Origin: Desulfurivibrio sp.
Lineage (GTDB): Bacteria > Desulfobacterota > Desulfobulbia > Desulfobulbales > SURF-16
DNA length: 64,000 bases
NCBI GenBank assembly: GCA_003605035.1
Contig: QZKJ01000053.1
Coordinates: forward strand, 1-64,000
Reading direction: 5' to 3'
Shown here: positions 45,255 to 57,192 of the stretch, piece by piece
Layout of the letters: each line of letters opens with the position of its first letter
Numbering within the stretch: position 1 is the stretch's first letter
Notes under the pieces: generated by a model
Databases searched by the model: none
The model's input: the letters and a program-made list of their open reading frames with translations, nothing else
What the model was told of the DNA's origin: nothing
Program-made: the position numbers and the translations under genes

Positions 45255-45354
45255 AACCGTTGTAATAAAATAACATCGCCGTCCGGTTGTCAGAGACGGC
45301 ATAAGGAGCCGTGACGAAATGCTCAAAATAAAGAGGTTATTTCGTAACGGCTCC
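45255..45354 (-). repeat. Two-hairpin dispersed element, copy B
   Basis: This is the better-preserved copy of the element at 16286-16384. Hairpin 1 (GGAGCCGTTACGAAAT with ATTTCGTCACGGCTCC, one mismatch, 18-nt loop) is intact. Hairpin 2 is GCCGTCT/GGACGGC, where one U-A pair of copy A becomes U-G. The tail ATGTTATTTTATTACAACGGTT matches copy A closely. It starts 42 bases after the PilZ stop and lies 51 bases upstream of the 57-residue ORF. Confidence 0.7.
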
Positions 45355-45396
45355 TGAGTTCCAAAGTCAAAATCCGGTCTGGGTGGAGCGGTCCAA

Positions 45397-45738
45397 TCAG
45401 CCCTGCTGCGCAAAAATCTTGATGAAATGATCCAGGATCGCCTGGTTGCCCACGTCCGGCTCCACTAATGCCAGGCCGGTATAAAATTTCTTTTCCTGCT
45501 GCTCATTGCAGTAGACCACCCGGCCGCGCAGATTGATCAGGGCGTCTTCCAGGGCGACTTCCAGAGTCAGGTGGTTGCCGGGGGTGATATAGCAACTGGT
45601 CTCGAGCAGCATGCCTCCCTCCGAGACGTTCATGGTCCGCCCCATGCCCTCGTAAAGGACATCGCCGTCTTTATCCTCGCAGATGTACGAGAGGTTCAGT
45701 GCCGCATACCGTTCATGTTTTCTTTTATTGTCAGACAT
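45397..45738 (-). CDS. PilZ-domain protein
   Basis: This 113-residue single-domain protein has the N-terminal RKHER (RxxxR) switch followed by NVSEGG (the D/N-x-S-x-x-G motif). This is the c-di-GMP-binding signature of PilZ domains, with Asn in place of the more common Asp. The track ORF runs upstream to 46038, but AGGA before ATG 45738 and the canonical domain start fix this gene. It probably responds to c-di-GMP; its partner is unknown. Confidence 0.85.
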   Translation of the reverse strand: MSDNKRKHERYAALNLSYICEDKDGDVLYEGMGRTMNVSEGGMLLETSCYITPGNHLTLEVALEDALINLRGRVVYCNEQQEKKFYTGLALVEPDVGNQAILDHFIKIFAQQG

Positions 45739-45891
45739 ATATTTTCCTGTGGGTTCAAGAGGGATGGTGGCTGGGGGTGTCGCTGTCGGCGCCGGAGCCA
45801 AAAAAATGTTCTGCTGAATTGCTGAAAAAGAGATGCAGTACCCTGTCAACATATAATCACGTGCAGCGCTTTCCTGCCAGGAATTTTTCAC

Positions 45892-45930
45892 AAAAAAAAC
45901 GGGCGCCTCCGGAAAGAGGCGCCCGTTTTC
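45892..45930 (-). terminator. Rho-independent terminator of acs
   Basis: A 9-bp GC-rich stem GGGCGCCTC/GAGGCGCCC with a 6-nt loop is flanked by A-run and T-run. On the minus strand the stem ends in eight U residues. It sits 26 bases past the acs stop codon. Confidence 0.9.
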
Positions 45931-45955
45931 TGGTAAATGAGGGGAAATTACAGGA

Positions 45956-47941
<1,986 letters not shown>

Positions 47942-48248
47942 TTTGCCTCCCTGAAAAATTACTATTATTTATTTAATATAAGTAAAAATTGCCAGTAAAC
48001 GTACCGAAGGTAGAGATACCCATGAAATGCCTTCCCTTGATAACCAGTGCCGTGACAAGAGGTCAAGCTAAAAAAAAGAAAACAGTTCTTTTTTTGATTC
48101 CAGCTGTGACAACCTTATCCTCTATGCTTGAGCATCTGTTTTGTGTCAAGAAGAATTTATCGGGAAAAACAAAATGCAGGAAGCATTGGAATGAAAGATT
48201 TCTTCTTGCTATACTGACAGATGAGCAAGGGCAAAAACGATAGCAATC
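47942..48248. other. AT-rich intergenic region between acs and mltA
   Basis: This is a divergent promoter region of 307 bases. It contains an ATTTATTTAATATAAG stretch near the acs start and the sigma-70-like pair listed separately for mltA. An 84-codon plus-strand ORF (47989-48243) is Lys-rich, without recognisable domains or ribosome site, and is not called. Confidence 0.4.
48186..48215 (+). promoter_or_regulatory. Candidate sigma-70 promoter for mltA
   Basis: TTGGAA (48186-48191) and TATACT (48210-48215) are separated by 18 bases, with the -10 element 33 bases before the first possible mltA start. Confidence 0.45.
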
Positions 48249-49559
48249 ATGAGACGTCCCGGGCAACCTGATAAAATATCTCAAAAAAAAATCATGAACC
48301 CACAGGGTTGGCAAAACAAACCGGCCGCGTTCACCCGATTTTTGCGGCATAGACGGCTGATTTCAGCCGGTAACCGGCTGCGGTGTTTTATCGGGATCAC
48401 CGTTGCCCTGCTGCTGTCCGGTCCGGCAGCCCCTGCCGCGGCCTGCGACACCGCCCTCAAGCAGGTGATGCCGGGCGGCATGCCGCTGCTGCTCGATGAT
48501 TCCGGCCTGCGGGATCTGCAGAAAAGCGTGGAGAGGAGCCTGGCGGCCCTGGCGCGGACCGACCAGGAGCAGCAGTTTGTCCTGTGTGGCCGGGTTTATT
48601 CGATCCAGTGGCTGCAGCAATCACTGGCCGCCTTTCTGCGGGGGCTGGCATCCTGCACCAATGAGGCGGATTTCCAGGCTTTTCTTTTTGATCATTTCGA
48701 TGTCTGCCACTCCCGGGGCGCTGATGGCGCGGGGCAAATGCTCGTTACCGGCTACTATGAGCCCTTTTTCGCCGGCAGCCTGACGAGGCAATTCCCCTTT
48801 GTCTATCCTCTCTATCAGGTGCCGCCTGATCTGGTTCTGCCGGCGGAAAATCAGGATGATCATGAGGCCGGGCGCTTGCAGGATGGCCGTCTTGTCCCCT
48901 ATTGGAGCCGGGCGGAGATTGAAAAGGGGGATCTGCTTCGGGGCCGGGAACTTGTTTTTCTCGCCGACCCGGTGGAGGTTTTTATCCTGCAGGTACAGGG
49001 TTCCGGCCGCATCAGCCTGCCGGACGGCTCGGTGCGCGCGGTGCAGTTTGCCGCCAGCAACGGCAGGAAATACCGGAGCATCGGCCGGCTGCTGGCAGAC
49101 CGGGGGGTGATGACCCTGGAAGAGGTGACCATGCCGAAAATCGTCGCCTACCTGCATGAGCATCCTGAGGAGATGCAGGACATTCTGCACCATAATGACA
49201 GATATATCTTTTTTTCCCTTTCCCCGGCCCAGGGAGAAACAGCCGCAGAGGGACCGGCGGGCAGCCTGGGCCAGCCACTGACCGCGGGCCGTTCCCTGGC
49301 AGTGGACAGCAGGTGCTTTCCCGCGCCCATGGTGGGCTATCTGGAAACCGAGCTGCCGCTTTTTGATGACCAGGGAGCCGTGACCGGCTGGCAGGCCCTG
49401 CACCGTTTTGTGGTCAACCAGGATGCCGGCGCGGCCATCCAGGGCGCCGGCCGGGTGGATCTCTTTCTGGGCGGGGATGAGTATGCGGCCAGAGCGGCCG
49501 GGGTGATGAAGCAGCGGGGTGTCCTGTATTTCCTGCTTTTGAAGGCCGAGAAAAGGTAG
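48249..49559 (+). CDS. mltA: Membrane-bound lytic transglycosylase A
   Basis: This 436-residue protein has a late N-terminal hydrophobic segment (about 45-65, ending PAAAACD), the MltA domain (GQMLVTGYYEPFFAGS; FILQVQGSGRISLPDG; YRSIGRLLADRG) and a 3D domain. The catalytic Asp lies in VNQDAGAAIQGAGRVDLFLGGDEYAA. ATG 48294 is an alternative start that shortens the long leader. It is the third lytic transglycosylase in this window after MltG and MltB. Confidence 0.9.
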   Translation: MRRPGQPDKISQKKIMNPQGWQNKPAAFTRFLRHRRLISAGNRLRCFIGITVALLLSGPAAPAAACDTALKQVMPGGMPLLLDDSGLRDLQKSVERSLAALARTDQEQQFVLCGRVYSIQWLQQSLAAFLRGLASCTNEADFQAFLFDHFDVCHSRGADGAGQMLVTGYYEPFFAGSLTRQFPFVYPLYQVPPDLVLPAENQDDHEAGRLQDGRLVPYWSRAEIEKGDLLRGRELVFLADPVEVFILQVQGSGRISLPDGSVRAVQFAASNGRKYRSIGRLLADRGVMTLEEVTMPKIVAYLHEHPEEMQDILHHNDRYIFFSLSPAQGETAAEGPAGSLGQPLTAGRSLAVDSRCFPAPMVGYLETELPLFDDQGAVTGWQALHRFVVNQDAGAAIQGAGRVDLFLGGDEYAARAAGVMKQRGVLYFLLLKAEKR

Positions 49560-49591
49560 GCCAGCAGATTTATGAAAATTCGGAGGACAGC

Positions 49592-50770
49592 ATGAAACAG
49601 CCTGAAATAGATTACTGGATTGCCTGTATGCTTGAGACCTATGACAATGTTTCCGATCTTAATATCACGGTGGAAAAGCCTCTGCAGGTGGAAACCTCTG
49701 GAGTGCTTTCTCCGGTGCAGGTCAGGCCCGAGGTGGCGCAGATCACCCCCTTCCAGGCCGAGGTGTTCGCCTTGAACGTTATCGGCGGCAATAGGAGGCT
49801 GCTCAAGGACCTGGCCACCACCGGCTCCTGCGACCTTTCCTACTGGCTGGGCAAAAAGGCCAGGTTCAGGGTCAATGTTTTTTCCCAGAAGACCAATCTT
49901 TCCACGGTATTACGAAAACTACCCACGGTTATTCCCACCATCAGCAGTCTGAACCTGCCGCCGACGATGAACAGCATGTCGGATGAGCTCAACGGGCTGA
50001 TCCTGGTAACCGGCGCCACCGGCTCCGGCAAGTCCACCACCCTGGCGGCGCTGCTCAACAAGATCAACCACGAGCGGGCCGTGCATGTGGTCACCCTGGA
50101 GGATCCCATAGAATTTGTCCATCCCCACCTGCAGGCCACCTTCAACCAGCGGGAGCAGGGCAATGATTTTGATACCTTTGCCAATGGCCTGCGGGCCGCC
50201 CTGCGGCAGGCGCCCAAGGTGATTCTGGTGGGCGAGATGCGCGACCGGGAAACCATGGAGATCGGTCTTACCGCCTCGGAAACCGGTCACCTGGTGCTCA
50301 GCACCCTGCATACGGTGGATGCCGGCTCCACCATCAACCGCTGTCTGGGCATGTTCGAGCATGATGAGCAGCCGCAGATCAGAAACCGGCTGGTGGACAC
50401 CATCCGCTGGGTTATCTGCCAGCGGCTGCTGCCCAGGGTGGGCGGTGGACGGGTGGCCGCTTTTGAGATCATGGGCATGAACCTGCGCATCAGAGAGGTT
50501 ATCTTAAACGGTGAATCGGAAGGCAAGACATTTTATGAGATTATCACTGACGGCACCGCCATGGGCATGACCACCTTTGACCAGTATATCCTGCAGCTCT
50601 ATCAGAAGGGGCTGGTGACCGAGGAAACGGCCCTGGGGTACTGCTCGCGCAAAAGCGCCATGGGCCGCGGCCTGGATATGATCAAGTCAGCCAAGGGGGA
50701 AACCACCACCGGTATCACCGGCCTGACCATGGAAGAGGAAAAAAAGGATAAGTATGATGCATTCTCCTGA
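49592..50770 (+). CDS. PilT/PilU-type pilus retraction ATPase
   Basis: This 392-residue secretion-superfamily ATPase has Walker A GATGSGKSTTLAALL, Asp box TLEDPIEFVH, Walker B VILVGEMRDRETM and His box TGHLVLSTLHT. The divergent N-terminus and lack of PilT's C-terminal AIRNLIR motif suggest a PilU-like or otherwise accessory motor. No pilT, pilB or pilin gene is nearby. A Zn-ribbon/pseudo-receiver gene follows after 41 bases and may be functionally linked. Confidence 0.85.
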   Translation: MKQPEIDYWIACMLETYDNVSDLNITVEKPLQVETSGVLSPVQVRPEVAQITPFQAEVFALNVIGGNRRLLKDLATTGSCDLSYWLGKKARFRVNVFSQKTNLSTVLRKLPTVIPTISSLNLPPTMNSMSDELNGLILVTGATGSGKSTTLAALLNKINHERAVHVVTLEDPIEFVHPHLQATFNQREQGNDFDTFANGLRAALRQAPKVILVGEMRDRETMEIGLTASETGHLVLSTLHTVDAGSTINRCLGMFEHDEQPQIRNRLVDTIRWVICQRLLPRVGGGRVAAFEIMGMNLRIREVILNGESEGKTFYEIITDGTAMGMTTFDQYILQLYQKGLVTEETALGYCSRKSAMGRGLDMIKSAKGETTTGITGLTMEEEKKDKYDAFS

Positions 50771-50811
50771 TGCTTCAGGTGCCGATAAAATCAGAGGATA
50801 TGAGGTAGACG

Positions 50812-51528
50812 ATGATTTCTGCATGTCCCAACTGTGGTAAACCACTCAATTTAACGGAAGGCCAGCAGCAGAAGATTGACCAGGCGGTGGCTGCCCTGCC
50901 GCCGGGCAAATCGCTGAAATTCAACTGCCCCAACTGTCATAAACCCATTGAGGTGCAGCGCGAGGATTCGGCAGGGGGGCGGCAGCCGGCGGCGAAGCGG
51001 TCCGCCTCCCCGGCGGGCCAGGGGCTGCCTGAGCCTCCCGGCCCGCCTGACCGCAGCTGGCTTGAGCGGGGGGATCTTGGCAGCGGTGAGGTGCTGGAGG
51101 ATGTGCCGCAGGTGATGATCCTGGTAAAGGATGAACAGACCAAGGCCGATATTGCTCAGTACTTCGACGACATGGGCTATAAGGCGGTGCTGCCGCGCAC
51201 CCCTGAGGATGCCATCGAGCGCATGCGTTTCAGCAACTTTTCCGCCCTGGTGCTCCATTCAGGGTTTGAGGGCAATCTGGCCGGCTCCACCGTGCATGCC
51301 CACATGCAGGGCATGGCCATGCCGAAGAGAAGATACATCTATTACGTGCTGCTCGGCCCGGAATTTCATACCCTGTATAATCTGGAGGCCTTGTCCAACA
51401 GCGCCAACCTGGTGATCAACGAAGCCGATCTCTCGGCCTTTCCGTTGGTGCTCAAAAAAGGGCTGCGCGATTATGACGAACTCTTCGGTCCCTATCTTGC
51501 CGCCCTGCAGTCCATGGGCAAGAGGTAA
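50812..51528 (+). CDS. Zn-ribbon plus pseudo-receiver protein
   Basis: This is a 238-residue cytoplasmic protein. An N-terminal zinc-ribbon-like domain has CPNC (5-8) and CPNC (39-42) knuckles. A Pro/Ser-rich linker (about 55-95) follows, then a receiver-like alpha/beta domain (about 100-225). Where a receiver carries its phospho-Asp, this protein reads ALVLHSGFEG, so phosphorylation at that site is not expected. It lies directly after the PilU-like gene. The function is unknown; a role in regulating the motor is inference. Confidence 0.7.
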   Translation: MISACPNCGKPLNLTEGQQQKIDQAVAALPPGKSLKFNCPNCHKPIEVQREDSAGGRQPAAKRSASPAGQGLPEPPGPPDRSWLERGDLGSGEVLEDVPQVMILVKDEQTKADIAQYFDDMGYKAVLPRTPEDAIERMRFSNFSALVLHSGFEGNLAGSTVHAHMQGMAMPKRRYIYYVLLGPEFHTLYNLEALSNSANLVINEADLSAFPLVLKKGLRDYDELFGPYLAALQSMGKR

Positions 51529-51529
51529 G

Positions 51530-51568
51530 TCAGAAGCCGGAGGCAGAAGGCAGCAGGCAGAGGGCGGG
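51530..51568. repeat. Degenerate heptanucleotide tandem repeat
   Basis: Consecutive 7-mers CAGAAGC, CGGAGGC, AGAAGGC, AGCAGGC and AGAGGGC lie just after the stop of the pseudo-receiver gene. They have the same periodicity as the repeats at 20165, 28882 and 38756. Confidence 0.55.
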
Positions 51569-51593
51569 ATAAAGCTGGCCCCGCCGGCGGAAT

Positions 51594-52538
51594 TCACCCC
51601 GGCAGGGAGAACAGGGAGAGCAGCAGCAGGGTGAGCCACATGGTCGCCAGCATCAAGCGGTTGGCTGCCGGGATATGGCGGGCTGAGACTGGCTGGCGCG
51701 CCTCACCGATGCTCGGTTTGACCACCACCTGGCCGAAGTAGATGCTGCTGCCGCCCAGCCGGATGCCCAGCGCCCCGGCCACGGCTGCCTCCCCATGCCC
51801 GGAATTGGGACTGCTGTGGCATTGCCGGTCCCGCCATAATATCCGCCAGGATGAGCCGGCGTCCAGTCCGAGCAGCAGGGCCGCCAGCGGCACCAGCAGG
51901 CCGGTGAGTCTGGCCGGGATGAAATTGGCCAGATCATCAAGCCTTGCCGCGGCCCAGCCGAACTCCCGGTACCTCTCATTTTTGTAGCCGAACATCGAAT
52001 CCGCGGTGTTAATCGCCTTGTACAGCATCGCGGCCGCCGGTCCGCCGACAAAGGCATAAAACAGCGGGGCGCACACCCCGTCCACCATGCTTTCCGCCAC
52101 GCTCTCCACCGCGGCCCGGGCCACCTCCTCTTCGCTCAGCCTATCTGTCTCGCGGCCGACAATCATGCTTACCCGGCGCCTGGCCTCGGCCAGATCGTGG
52201 CTCTGCAGGGCATCATACACCGCCCTGCTGTGGCTGACGAGATCCCGGGCCGCCATGGTGGTGTAGAGGATGAGAATGGCCATGACGGTCCCGGCCACAG
52301 GGTGGAGGGCGCGGGCGCCGGAGAGCAGGAGCAGCACGGTGCCGCCTGCTATGGCAAGCATAAGCAGCAGGGTCAGCATGCCGGCCAGCTTTAAGGGCAG
52401 CCCGGTTTTTCTGAAAAAATTCTCCAGGCTGCTGCCGGCCGCGCCGATCAGCCGGACCGGATGGGGCAGCCAGCGGGGATCGCCGCAGAGCTGGTCGAGC
52501 AGCACGGCCAGGATGATGGTAAGGGCCGGCGGCATCAC
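51594..52538 (-). CDS. cbiB: Adenosylcobinamide-phosphate synthase CbiB
   Basis: This 314-residue polytopic membrane protein has the CbiB start [18 protein letters not shown], the [18 protein letters not shown] segment, a [14 protein letters not shown] motif and a final [14 protein letters not shown] region. It attaches the aminopropanol arm to adenosylcobyric acid. Its ATG overlaps the cobQ stop (ATGA), so the two are co-translated. Confidence 0.92.
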   Translation of the reverse strand: MMPPALTIILAVLLDQLCGDPRWLPHPVRLIGAAGSSLENFFRKTGLPLKLAGMLTLLLMLAIAGGTVLLLLSGARALHPVAGTVMAILILYTTMAARDLVSHSRAVYDALQSHDLAEARRRVSMIVGRETDRLSEEEVARAAVESVAESMVDGVCAPLFYAFVGGPAAAMLYKAINTADSMFGYKNERYREFGWAAARLDDLANFIPARLTGLLVPLAALLLGLDAGSSWRILWRDRQCHSSPNSGHGEAAVAGALGIRLGGSSIYFGQVVVKPSIGEARQPVSARHIPAANRLMLATMWLTLLLLSLFSLPG

Positions 52539-54055
52539 AGGTCGAGCAGGCGGTAAACCTGTTTGATGTCAAGCTGGGAGCGCACGACAGCGGCCAGCCG
52601 CTCAAAAGCCGGCTCCAGATCATAGGGGGCCCGGATGCTGTCCAGGGGCGCCAGGCCCTGTCTGCGGCGCAACCCGTCCAGAAACCAGCGGCGGAAGTGG
52701 TCGTCGTCAAAGATGCCGTGCAGGTAAGAACCCCAGACCAGGCCGTCAGCGGATGCCGCCCCGCAGCTCCGGCCATCGGCAAAATGGAGCAGGGGGGGAT
52801 GGGATGAGGTGGTCTGGCCGTGGTGGATTTCATAGCCCCGGATGGCGAGGCCCGAGAGCCGGTGGCTTCCCTGCTGGCGGGTCAGGGTCTTGTCCCGGGC
52901 CAGCACGGTTTCCAGGTCAAGCAGGCCGAGGCCGGCAAGACTTTTACGCGCCGATTCCAAGCCGTGGGGATCGCTGATCAGGCGGCCCAGCATCTGAAAG
53001 CCGCCGCAGATGCCGATGATGGGAGTGTTCTGCCGGCGCAGGGCGGCAACGCCGGCGGCAATTCCGCTCTCTTGCAGCCAGTTGAGATCAGCCGCCACAT
53101 TCTTGCTGCCGGGCAGAATGACCGCGGCTGGCGCTACGAGATCTTCCGGGTTGCGGATGATGCGCAGGCAGACATCAGGCTCCGCCAGAAAGGGCTCAAT
53201 GTCCGTGAAATTGGCGATATGCGGCAGATCGATCAGGGCGATTTCCAGCACCTTGTCTGCGGTGGGCCGGCCGTCGTAAATGCCGTTTTTAAAGGAGACG
53301 GAATCTTCTTCCGGCAGCCCCAGGGCAGGGATGAAATCGATCACCCCGAGCACCGGTTTGCCGGTCCTTTTTTCGGTAAAGGCCAGGGCGTCATCCAGCA
53401 GGGCTCGCTCGCCCCGGAAGCGGTTGATGACCAGGCCCGCGATCAGCTCCTGTTCCCAGGGAGCAAGGATTTCCATGGTGCCGAGCAGGGAGGCAAAGAC
53501 GCCGCCCCGGTCGATATCGCCCACCAGCAGCACCCTGGCCCCGGCGTATCGGGCCATGGGCATGTTGACAATGTCATGGTGCTTGAGGTTCACCTCGGCC
53601 GGGCTGCCCGCTCCCTCCATGATGATGACGTCATGCTCCGCTGCCAGGGAATCAAAGGCCCGGGTGGCGGCAAGAAATGCCTCAGGTTTGTAGGCGAGGT
53701 AATCCGCCACCTGCATGTTGCCCACCGGTTTGCCCATGACCATGATCTGGCTGCCGGTATCGCTGTTTGGTTTGATCAGCACCGGGTTCATGCGGACATC
53801 CGGGTCAAGCCGGGCCGCCTGGGCCTGCATCGCCTGGGCCCGGCCCATCTCTTCACCATGACTGGTGACAAAGGAGTTCAGCGACATGTTCTGCGACTTG
53901 AAAGGCGCCACCGACAGACCGTCCTGCAGCAGAATGCGGCACAAGGCCGCGGTGAGAATGGATTTGCCGGCATTGGAGCAGGTGCCCTGGAACATCAGGG
54001 CCGGGGTGCGTACCGGGCTGGTTGCGCTGAAGAGCTGGGCAAGTGACAGGGACAT
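52535..54055 (-). CDS. cobQ: Cobyric acid synthase CobQ/CbiP
   Basis: This 506-residue amidotransferase has the N-terminal P-loop-like [20 protein letters not shown] and the [10 protein letters not shown] motif. The C-terminal class I glutaminase domain has its Cys in [12 protein letters not shown] and its His in GSYLHGIF. It amidates four side chains of the corrin ring. The track's start at 54145 adds 30 unsupported residues; ATG 54055 begins the normal N-terminus. With cbiB this is a two-gene late cobalamin unit. Confidence 0.92.
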   Translation of the reverse strand: MSLSLAQLFSATSPVRTPALMFQGTCSNAGKSILTAALCRILLQDGLSVAPFKSQNMSLNSFVTSHGEEMGRAQAMQAQAARLDPDVRMNPVLIKPNSDTGSQIMVMGKPVGNMQVADYLAYKPEAFLAATRAFDSLAAEHDVIIMEGAGSPAEVNLKHHDIVNMPMARYAGARVLLVGDIDRGGVFASLLGTMEILAPWEQELIAGLVINRFRGERALLDDALAFTEKRTGKPVLGVIDFIPALGLPEEDSVSFKNGIYDGRPTADKVLEIALIDLPHIANFTDIEPFLAEPDVCLRIIRNPEDLVAPAAVILPGSKNVAADLNWLQESGIAAGVAALRRQNTPIIGICGGFQMLGRLISDPHGLESARKSLAGLGLLDLETVLARDKTLTRQQGSHRLSGLAIRGYEIHHGQTTSSHPPLLHFADGRSCGAASADGLVWGSYLHGIFDDDHFRRWFLDGLRRRQGLAPLDSIRAPYDLEPAFERLAAVVRSQLDIKQVYRLLDL

Positions 54056-54353
54056 GTTTTTCCGGTTCCGGGATTTTCCTTGTTCTATGAGCGGGGCAGC
54101 AGCGTTCTGTTGCCTCGCAAATGAGTGAGGGGCACAAGTATTCACTGAAAAGAGAGATGATGCAAAAGAAAAATGGACTGGCCGCTAAAAAAATGCCCCC
54201 CGCTTGTGGCCAGCGCTCGCAGGCGGCGCTCCTGGCGGGGCAGGAGCTGTCCGGCAGCGTCATTTTTGCCGCTAATAATTTGATTTTCCGTTTTTTTCTG
54301 TGATAATCTGAAGGGGCGACCAAAATCTACTGCATTTTTTGGAGGATACATTG

Positions 54354-56483
54354 ATGAAGTGGCAGGATCTCTCGCTTTCTCTCAAACTCGGCGTGGCGTT
54401 CGGCTTGATCTTAGTCATGACCGCCGTGATCGGCCTGGTTTCCTATGCCGGCATCAAGAATATCGTCTTCAACGCCCATGAGGTGATTGAGGGCAACAGC
54501 CTGCGGGCCGATATTGCTGCCGCTGAAATCGCCCATCTCAACTGGATGAAGAAGGTCAGTTCCTTTCTGACGGAAAACAGCAGGCAGGAACTGGATGTGG
54601 AGGTTGACGACCACAAGTGCGCTTTCGGCAAATGGCTTTATGGCGAACAGCGCCAGGAGGCTGAGAAAAGAATTCCTTCCATCGCCACTTATCTGAAGGC
54701 CATTGAAAAGGTGCATTATGACCTGCATACCACGGCCGCTGACATCAAAAAGAATTTCCACCTTGCCGATCCCAACCTGCCGTCCGTGCTGGCTGAGCGG
54801 GAGATTGATCATCTGCGCTTTATCGATAAGATCAATGATGTGTTCAACGGCGTTGCCGCGGATTTTGAGGTGGAGACCGACCCGCATAAATGCGGGCTTG
54901 GCGTCTGGCTTTACGGAGAGGGGGCCCGACAGGCCATCGCCATTGAACCGGAACTTGAGGCATCCATCAAAAGCCTTATCGAGCCTCATCTCAAACTGCA
55001 TGAGTCGGTGAAGGACCTCAAAAAATACTGGCATGGGAATGACAGAGCCCGCAGTCGGGAGATACTGACCAGCGTCACCCTGCCCGCCCTCCATGATGTC
55101 GAGCATATTCTCGGCAAGATCCGCAGCGAAGCGGTCAAGGATCTGGCCGGCATGAAAACAGCCAACGATATCTATGTGCAGCGTACCCTGCCCGCCCTGG
55201 CCCAGGTCCAGGATACCCTGGCCAGGGTCAAGCAGGAGGTGGACGCCAACATGATGACGGATGCCGTCATGCTGGACAGCGCCACCAGGGCCAGGCGCAA
55301 TGTGCTGCTCATTGCCCTGGCAACCATCTGTTCAGGCGTTTTTCTTTCCGTCATCATCGCCAGAAAGATCGCCGGCCCCCTGGTCATGGGAGTTGATTTT
55401 GCCGGGAAAATCGCCGCCGGCGATCTGCGGGAGAAGCTGGCCATCGCGCAGAATGACGAGGTGGGCAAACTGGCCCAGGCGTTAAACGGCATGGCAGGGA
55501 ACCTGCGGCAGATCATGGCCAGTATTACGGAAAAAAGCGGCCAGGTGACCGCCTCCTCGGAAGGCCTTTTCTCCGCTTCCGAGCAGTTGTCTGAGGCGGC
55601 GGGGCGGTTAAAGGAGGAAACCACGGCAACCGCCAGGGCCACGGAGGAGGTCACGGCCAATATCCAGTCTGTCTCCGATACCTCGGTGATGATGTCAGCC
55701 AAAACCCGGGAAATTTCCGCGGCAGCCGGCGAGATGTCGGCCAATGTCAACAACGTGGCGGCCGCTATTGAGGAGATGTCCACCTCGATCAAGGAGGTGG
55801 CGGAGAACTGTACCAAGGCCCAGACCTTTTCCGGTAACGGCAAGGATAAAAGTGACGCCTCCAAGGTGCTCATTGCCGAGCTTGACCAGGCGGCGCAGGA
55901 GATCGGCAATGTCATCAACGTCATTACCGAGATTACCGAGCAGACCAAGCTGCTGGCCTTGAACGCCACCATCGAGGCGGCCCGGGCCGGGGAGGCGGGC
56001 AAGGGCTTTGCCGTGGTGGCCAACGAGGTGAAGGACCTGGCCAAGCAGACGGCCGAGGCCACGGAAAACATTGCCAGGCAGATTCAGGACATGCAGGCCA
56101 GGACCAGGTCGGTGGTTGATGTCATTGAGGAGGTTTCCCACATCAATGAGGATATCAACGAGATCAATACCACCATTGCCGCCGCGGTTGAAGAGCAGAC
56201 CGCCACGGTGGGGGAGATTGCCCGCACCATTGCCGGCACCGCCATGGGCGTTGACGGCGTTTCCGGCAATATCCGGCAGCTGTCCATTAATATTGAGCAG
56301 GAGGTCATTGCCAGTATCAAGGGGGCGGCGGCCGGGGCCAGGGAAATTTCCGAAAATATCAACGGTATTAAAAAGGTATGCGGGGCAGGGGCCCAGAACG
56401 CGACGGTCATCAAGAGCGCGGCCGGCGAACTGTCCGCCTTTGCCGCCGAACTGCAGAATCAGGTGGATAAGTTCCGCCTGTAG
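54354..56483 (+). CDS. Methyl-accepting chemotaxis protein with two N-terminal CZB modules
   Basis: This 709-residue chemoreceptor has TM1 at about 10-35, a ~265-residue sensor region, TM2 at about 307-328 and HAMP. The signalling domain has the conserved tip [22 protein letters not shown]. The sensor holds two repeats of the CZB zinc-binding pattern: HLNW...[11 protein letters not shown]...VHYDLH and HLRF...[11 protein letters not shown]...HLKLH. CZB domains usually sit cytoplasmically at the C-terminus, so a tandem periplasmic arrangement is notable. ATG 54354 follows GGAGGA by seven bases; the track's TTG start lies inside it. Confidence 0.88.
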   Translation: MKWQDLSLSLKLGVAFGLILVMTAVIGLVSYAGIKNIVFNAHEVIEGNSLRADIAAAEIAHLNWMKKVSSFLTENSRQELDVEVDDHKCAFGKWLYGEQRQEAEKRIPSIATYLKAIEKVHYDLHTTAADIKKNFHLADPNLPSVLAEREIDHLRFIDKINDVFNGVAADFEVETDPHKCGLGVWLYGEGARQAIAIEPELEASIKSLIEPHLKLHESVKDLKKYWHGNDRARSREILTSVTLPALHDVEHILGKIRSEAVKDLAGMKTANDIYVQRTLPALAQVQDTLARVKQEVDANMMTDAVMLDSATRARRNVLLIALATICSGVFLSVIIARKIAGPLVMGVDFAGKIAAGDLREKLAIAQNDEVGKLAQALNGMAGNLRQIMASITEKSGQVTASSEGLFSASEQLSEAAGRLKEETTATARATEEVTANIQSVSDTSVMMSAKTREISAAAGEMSANVNNVAAAIEEMSTSIKEVAENCTKAQTFSGNGKDKSDASKVLIAELDQAAQEIGNVINVITEITEQTKLLALNATIEAARAGEAGKGFAVVANEVKDLAKQTAEATENIARQIQDMQARTRSVVDVIEEVSHINEDINEINTTIAAAVEEQTATVGEIARTIAGTAMGVDGVSGNIRQLSINIEQEVIASIKGAAAGAREISENINGIKKVCGAGAQNATVIKSAAGELSAFAAELQNQVDKFRL

Positions 56484-56522
56484 CAGAGGGAAAGAGAGCC
56501 GGCGAGCCGGGGAAATAGCACT

Positions 56523-57185
56523 TCACTCCCTTATTCTGCTGAAGATCACCAGTTTTCTTGTCGCCCGGCTGACAGGCAGGGTCAGGGAGACAATGTTCCG
56601 CAGGGCGTAAGGGCTGGCCGGACGATCACGCTGCCACTGGCTGATTTCCTCTTCCGCCTTGGGGCCCTTCATGCAGATCACCATGCCGCCAGGGGGGCTG
56701 AACGGCGCGGCAAGCTCCAGGAAGTCGCTGATGCTGGCCACGGCCCTGCTGGTGATGCAGACAAAGGTGGGCAACTGCCCGGCCATGGCAGGTTCAAGCC
56801 GTTTGTCAATAATCCTGACCTGTTCAAGCTGCAGGCTGCGTACCATGTGCCGCAGAAAGGTCACCCTTTTGGCCCGTGGCTCAACCAGGGTCAAGTCAAG
56901 TTCAGGCCAGACGGCTTTCAGCACCAGCCCGGGAAAACCGGCGCCGCTGCCCACATCGAGCAGCTCGGGCCGGCCGAGGCTGCCCAGGTGGGGCAGCAGG
57001 GTAAGCGAGTCAAGAAAATGGCTTTCCACCATTTCCTGCTCGGAGGCCTGGGCCACCAGATTCATCCGGCGGTTCCATTTGAGCAGTTCATTATAGTAGC
57101 AGACCAGGCGGTCGATGCTCTCCTGCCGGCTGAGGGTTATGCCCAGGGCCTGACAGCCTTTTTCCAGGATCTCCCGGCAGGCCAT
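56523..57185 (-). CDS. rsmG: 16S rRNA (guanine527-N7)-methyltransferase RsmG
   Basis: This 220-residue SAM methyltransferase has motif I LLDVGSGAGFPGLVLK, the KWNRRMNLVA segment, EPRAKRVTFLRH and SRAVASISDFLELA. It modifies G527 of 16S rRNA. The track start lies upstream inside hisD; ATG 57185 begins seven bases after the hisD stop, with AGGAAAAG overlapping the end of hisD. It is the last gene of the nadE-cytochrome-hisD-rsmG run. Confidence 0.9.
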   Translation of the reverse strand: MACREILEKGCQALGITLSRQESIDRLVCYYNELLKWNRRMNLVAQASEQEMVESHFLDSLTLLPHLGSLGRPELLDVGSGAGFPGLVLKAVWPELDLTLVEPRAKRVTFLRHMVRSLQLEQVRIIDKRLEPAMAGQLPTFVCITSRAVASISDFLELAAPFSPPGGMVICMKGPKAEEEISQWQRDRPASPYALRNIVSLTLPVSRATRKLVIFSRIRE

Positions 57186-57192
57186 GACCCGG

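Noticed and set aside
47989-48243. 84-codon ORF between acs and mltA
   Set aside because: AT-rich promoter region, no ribosome site and no recognisable protein features.
54180-54290. B12-box-like GCCAGGAGCGCCGCC on the minus strand upstream of cobQ
   Set aside because: The rest of the cobalamin aptamer core (GCCACTG, GGGAA and CCCGC segments) is not found. The match lies inside a simple GCTCCTG/CAGGAGC hairpin.
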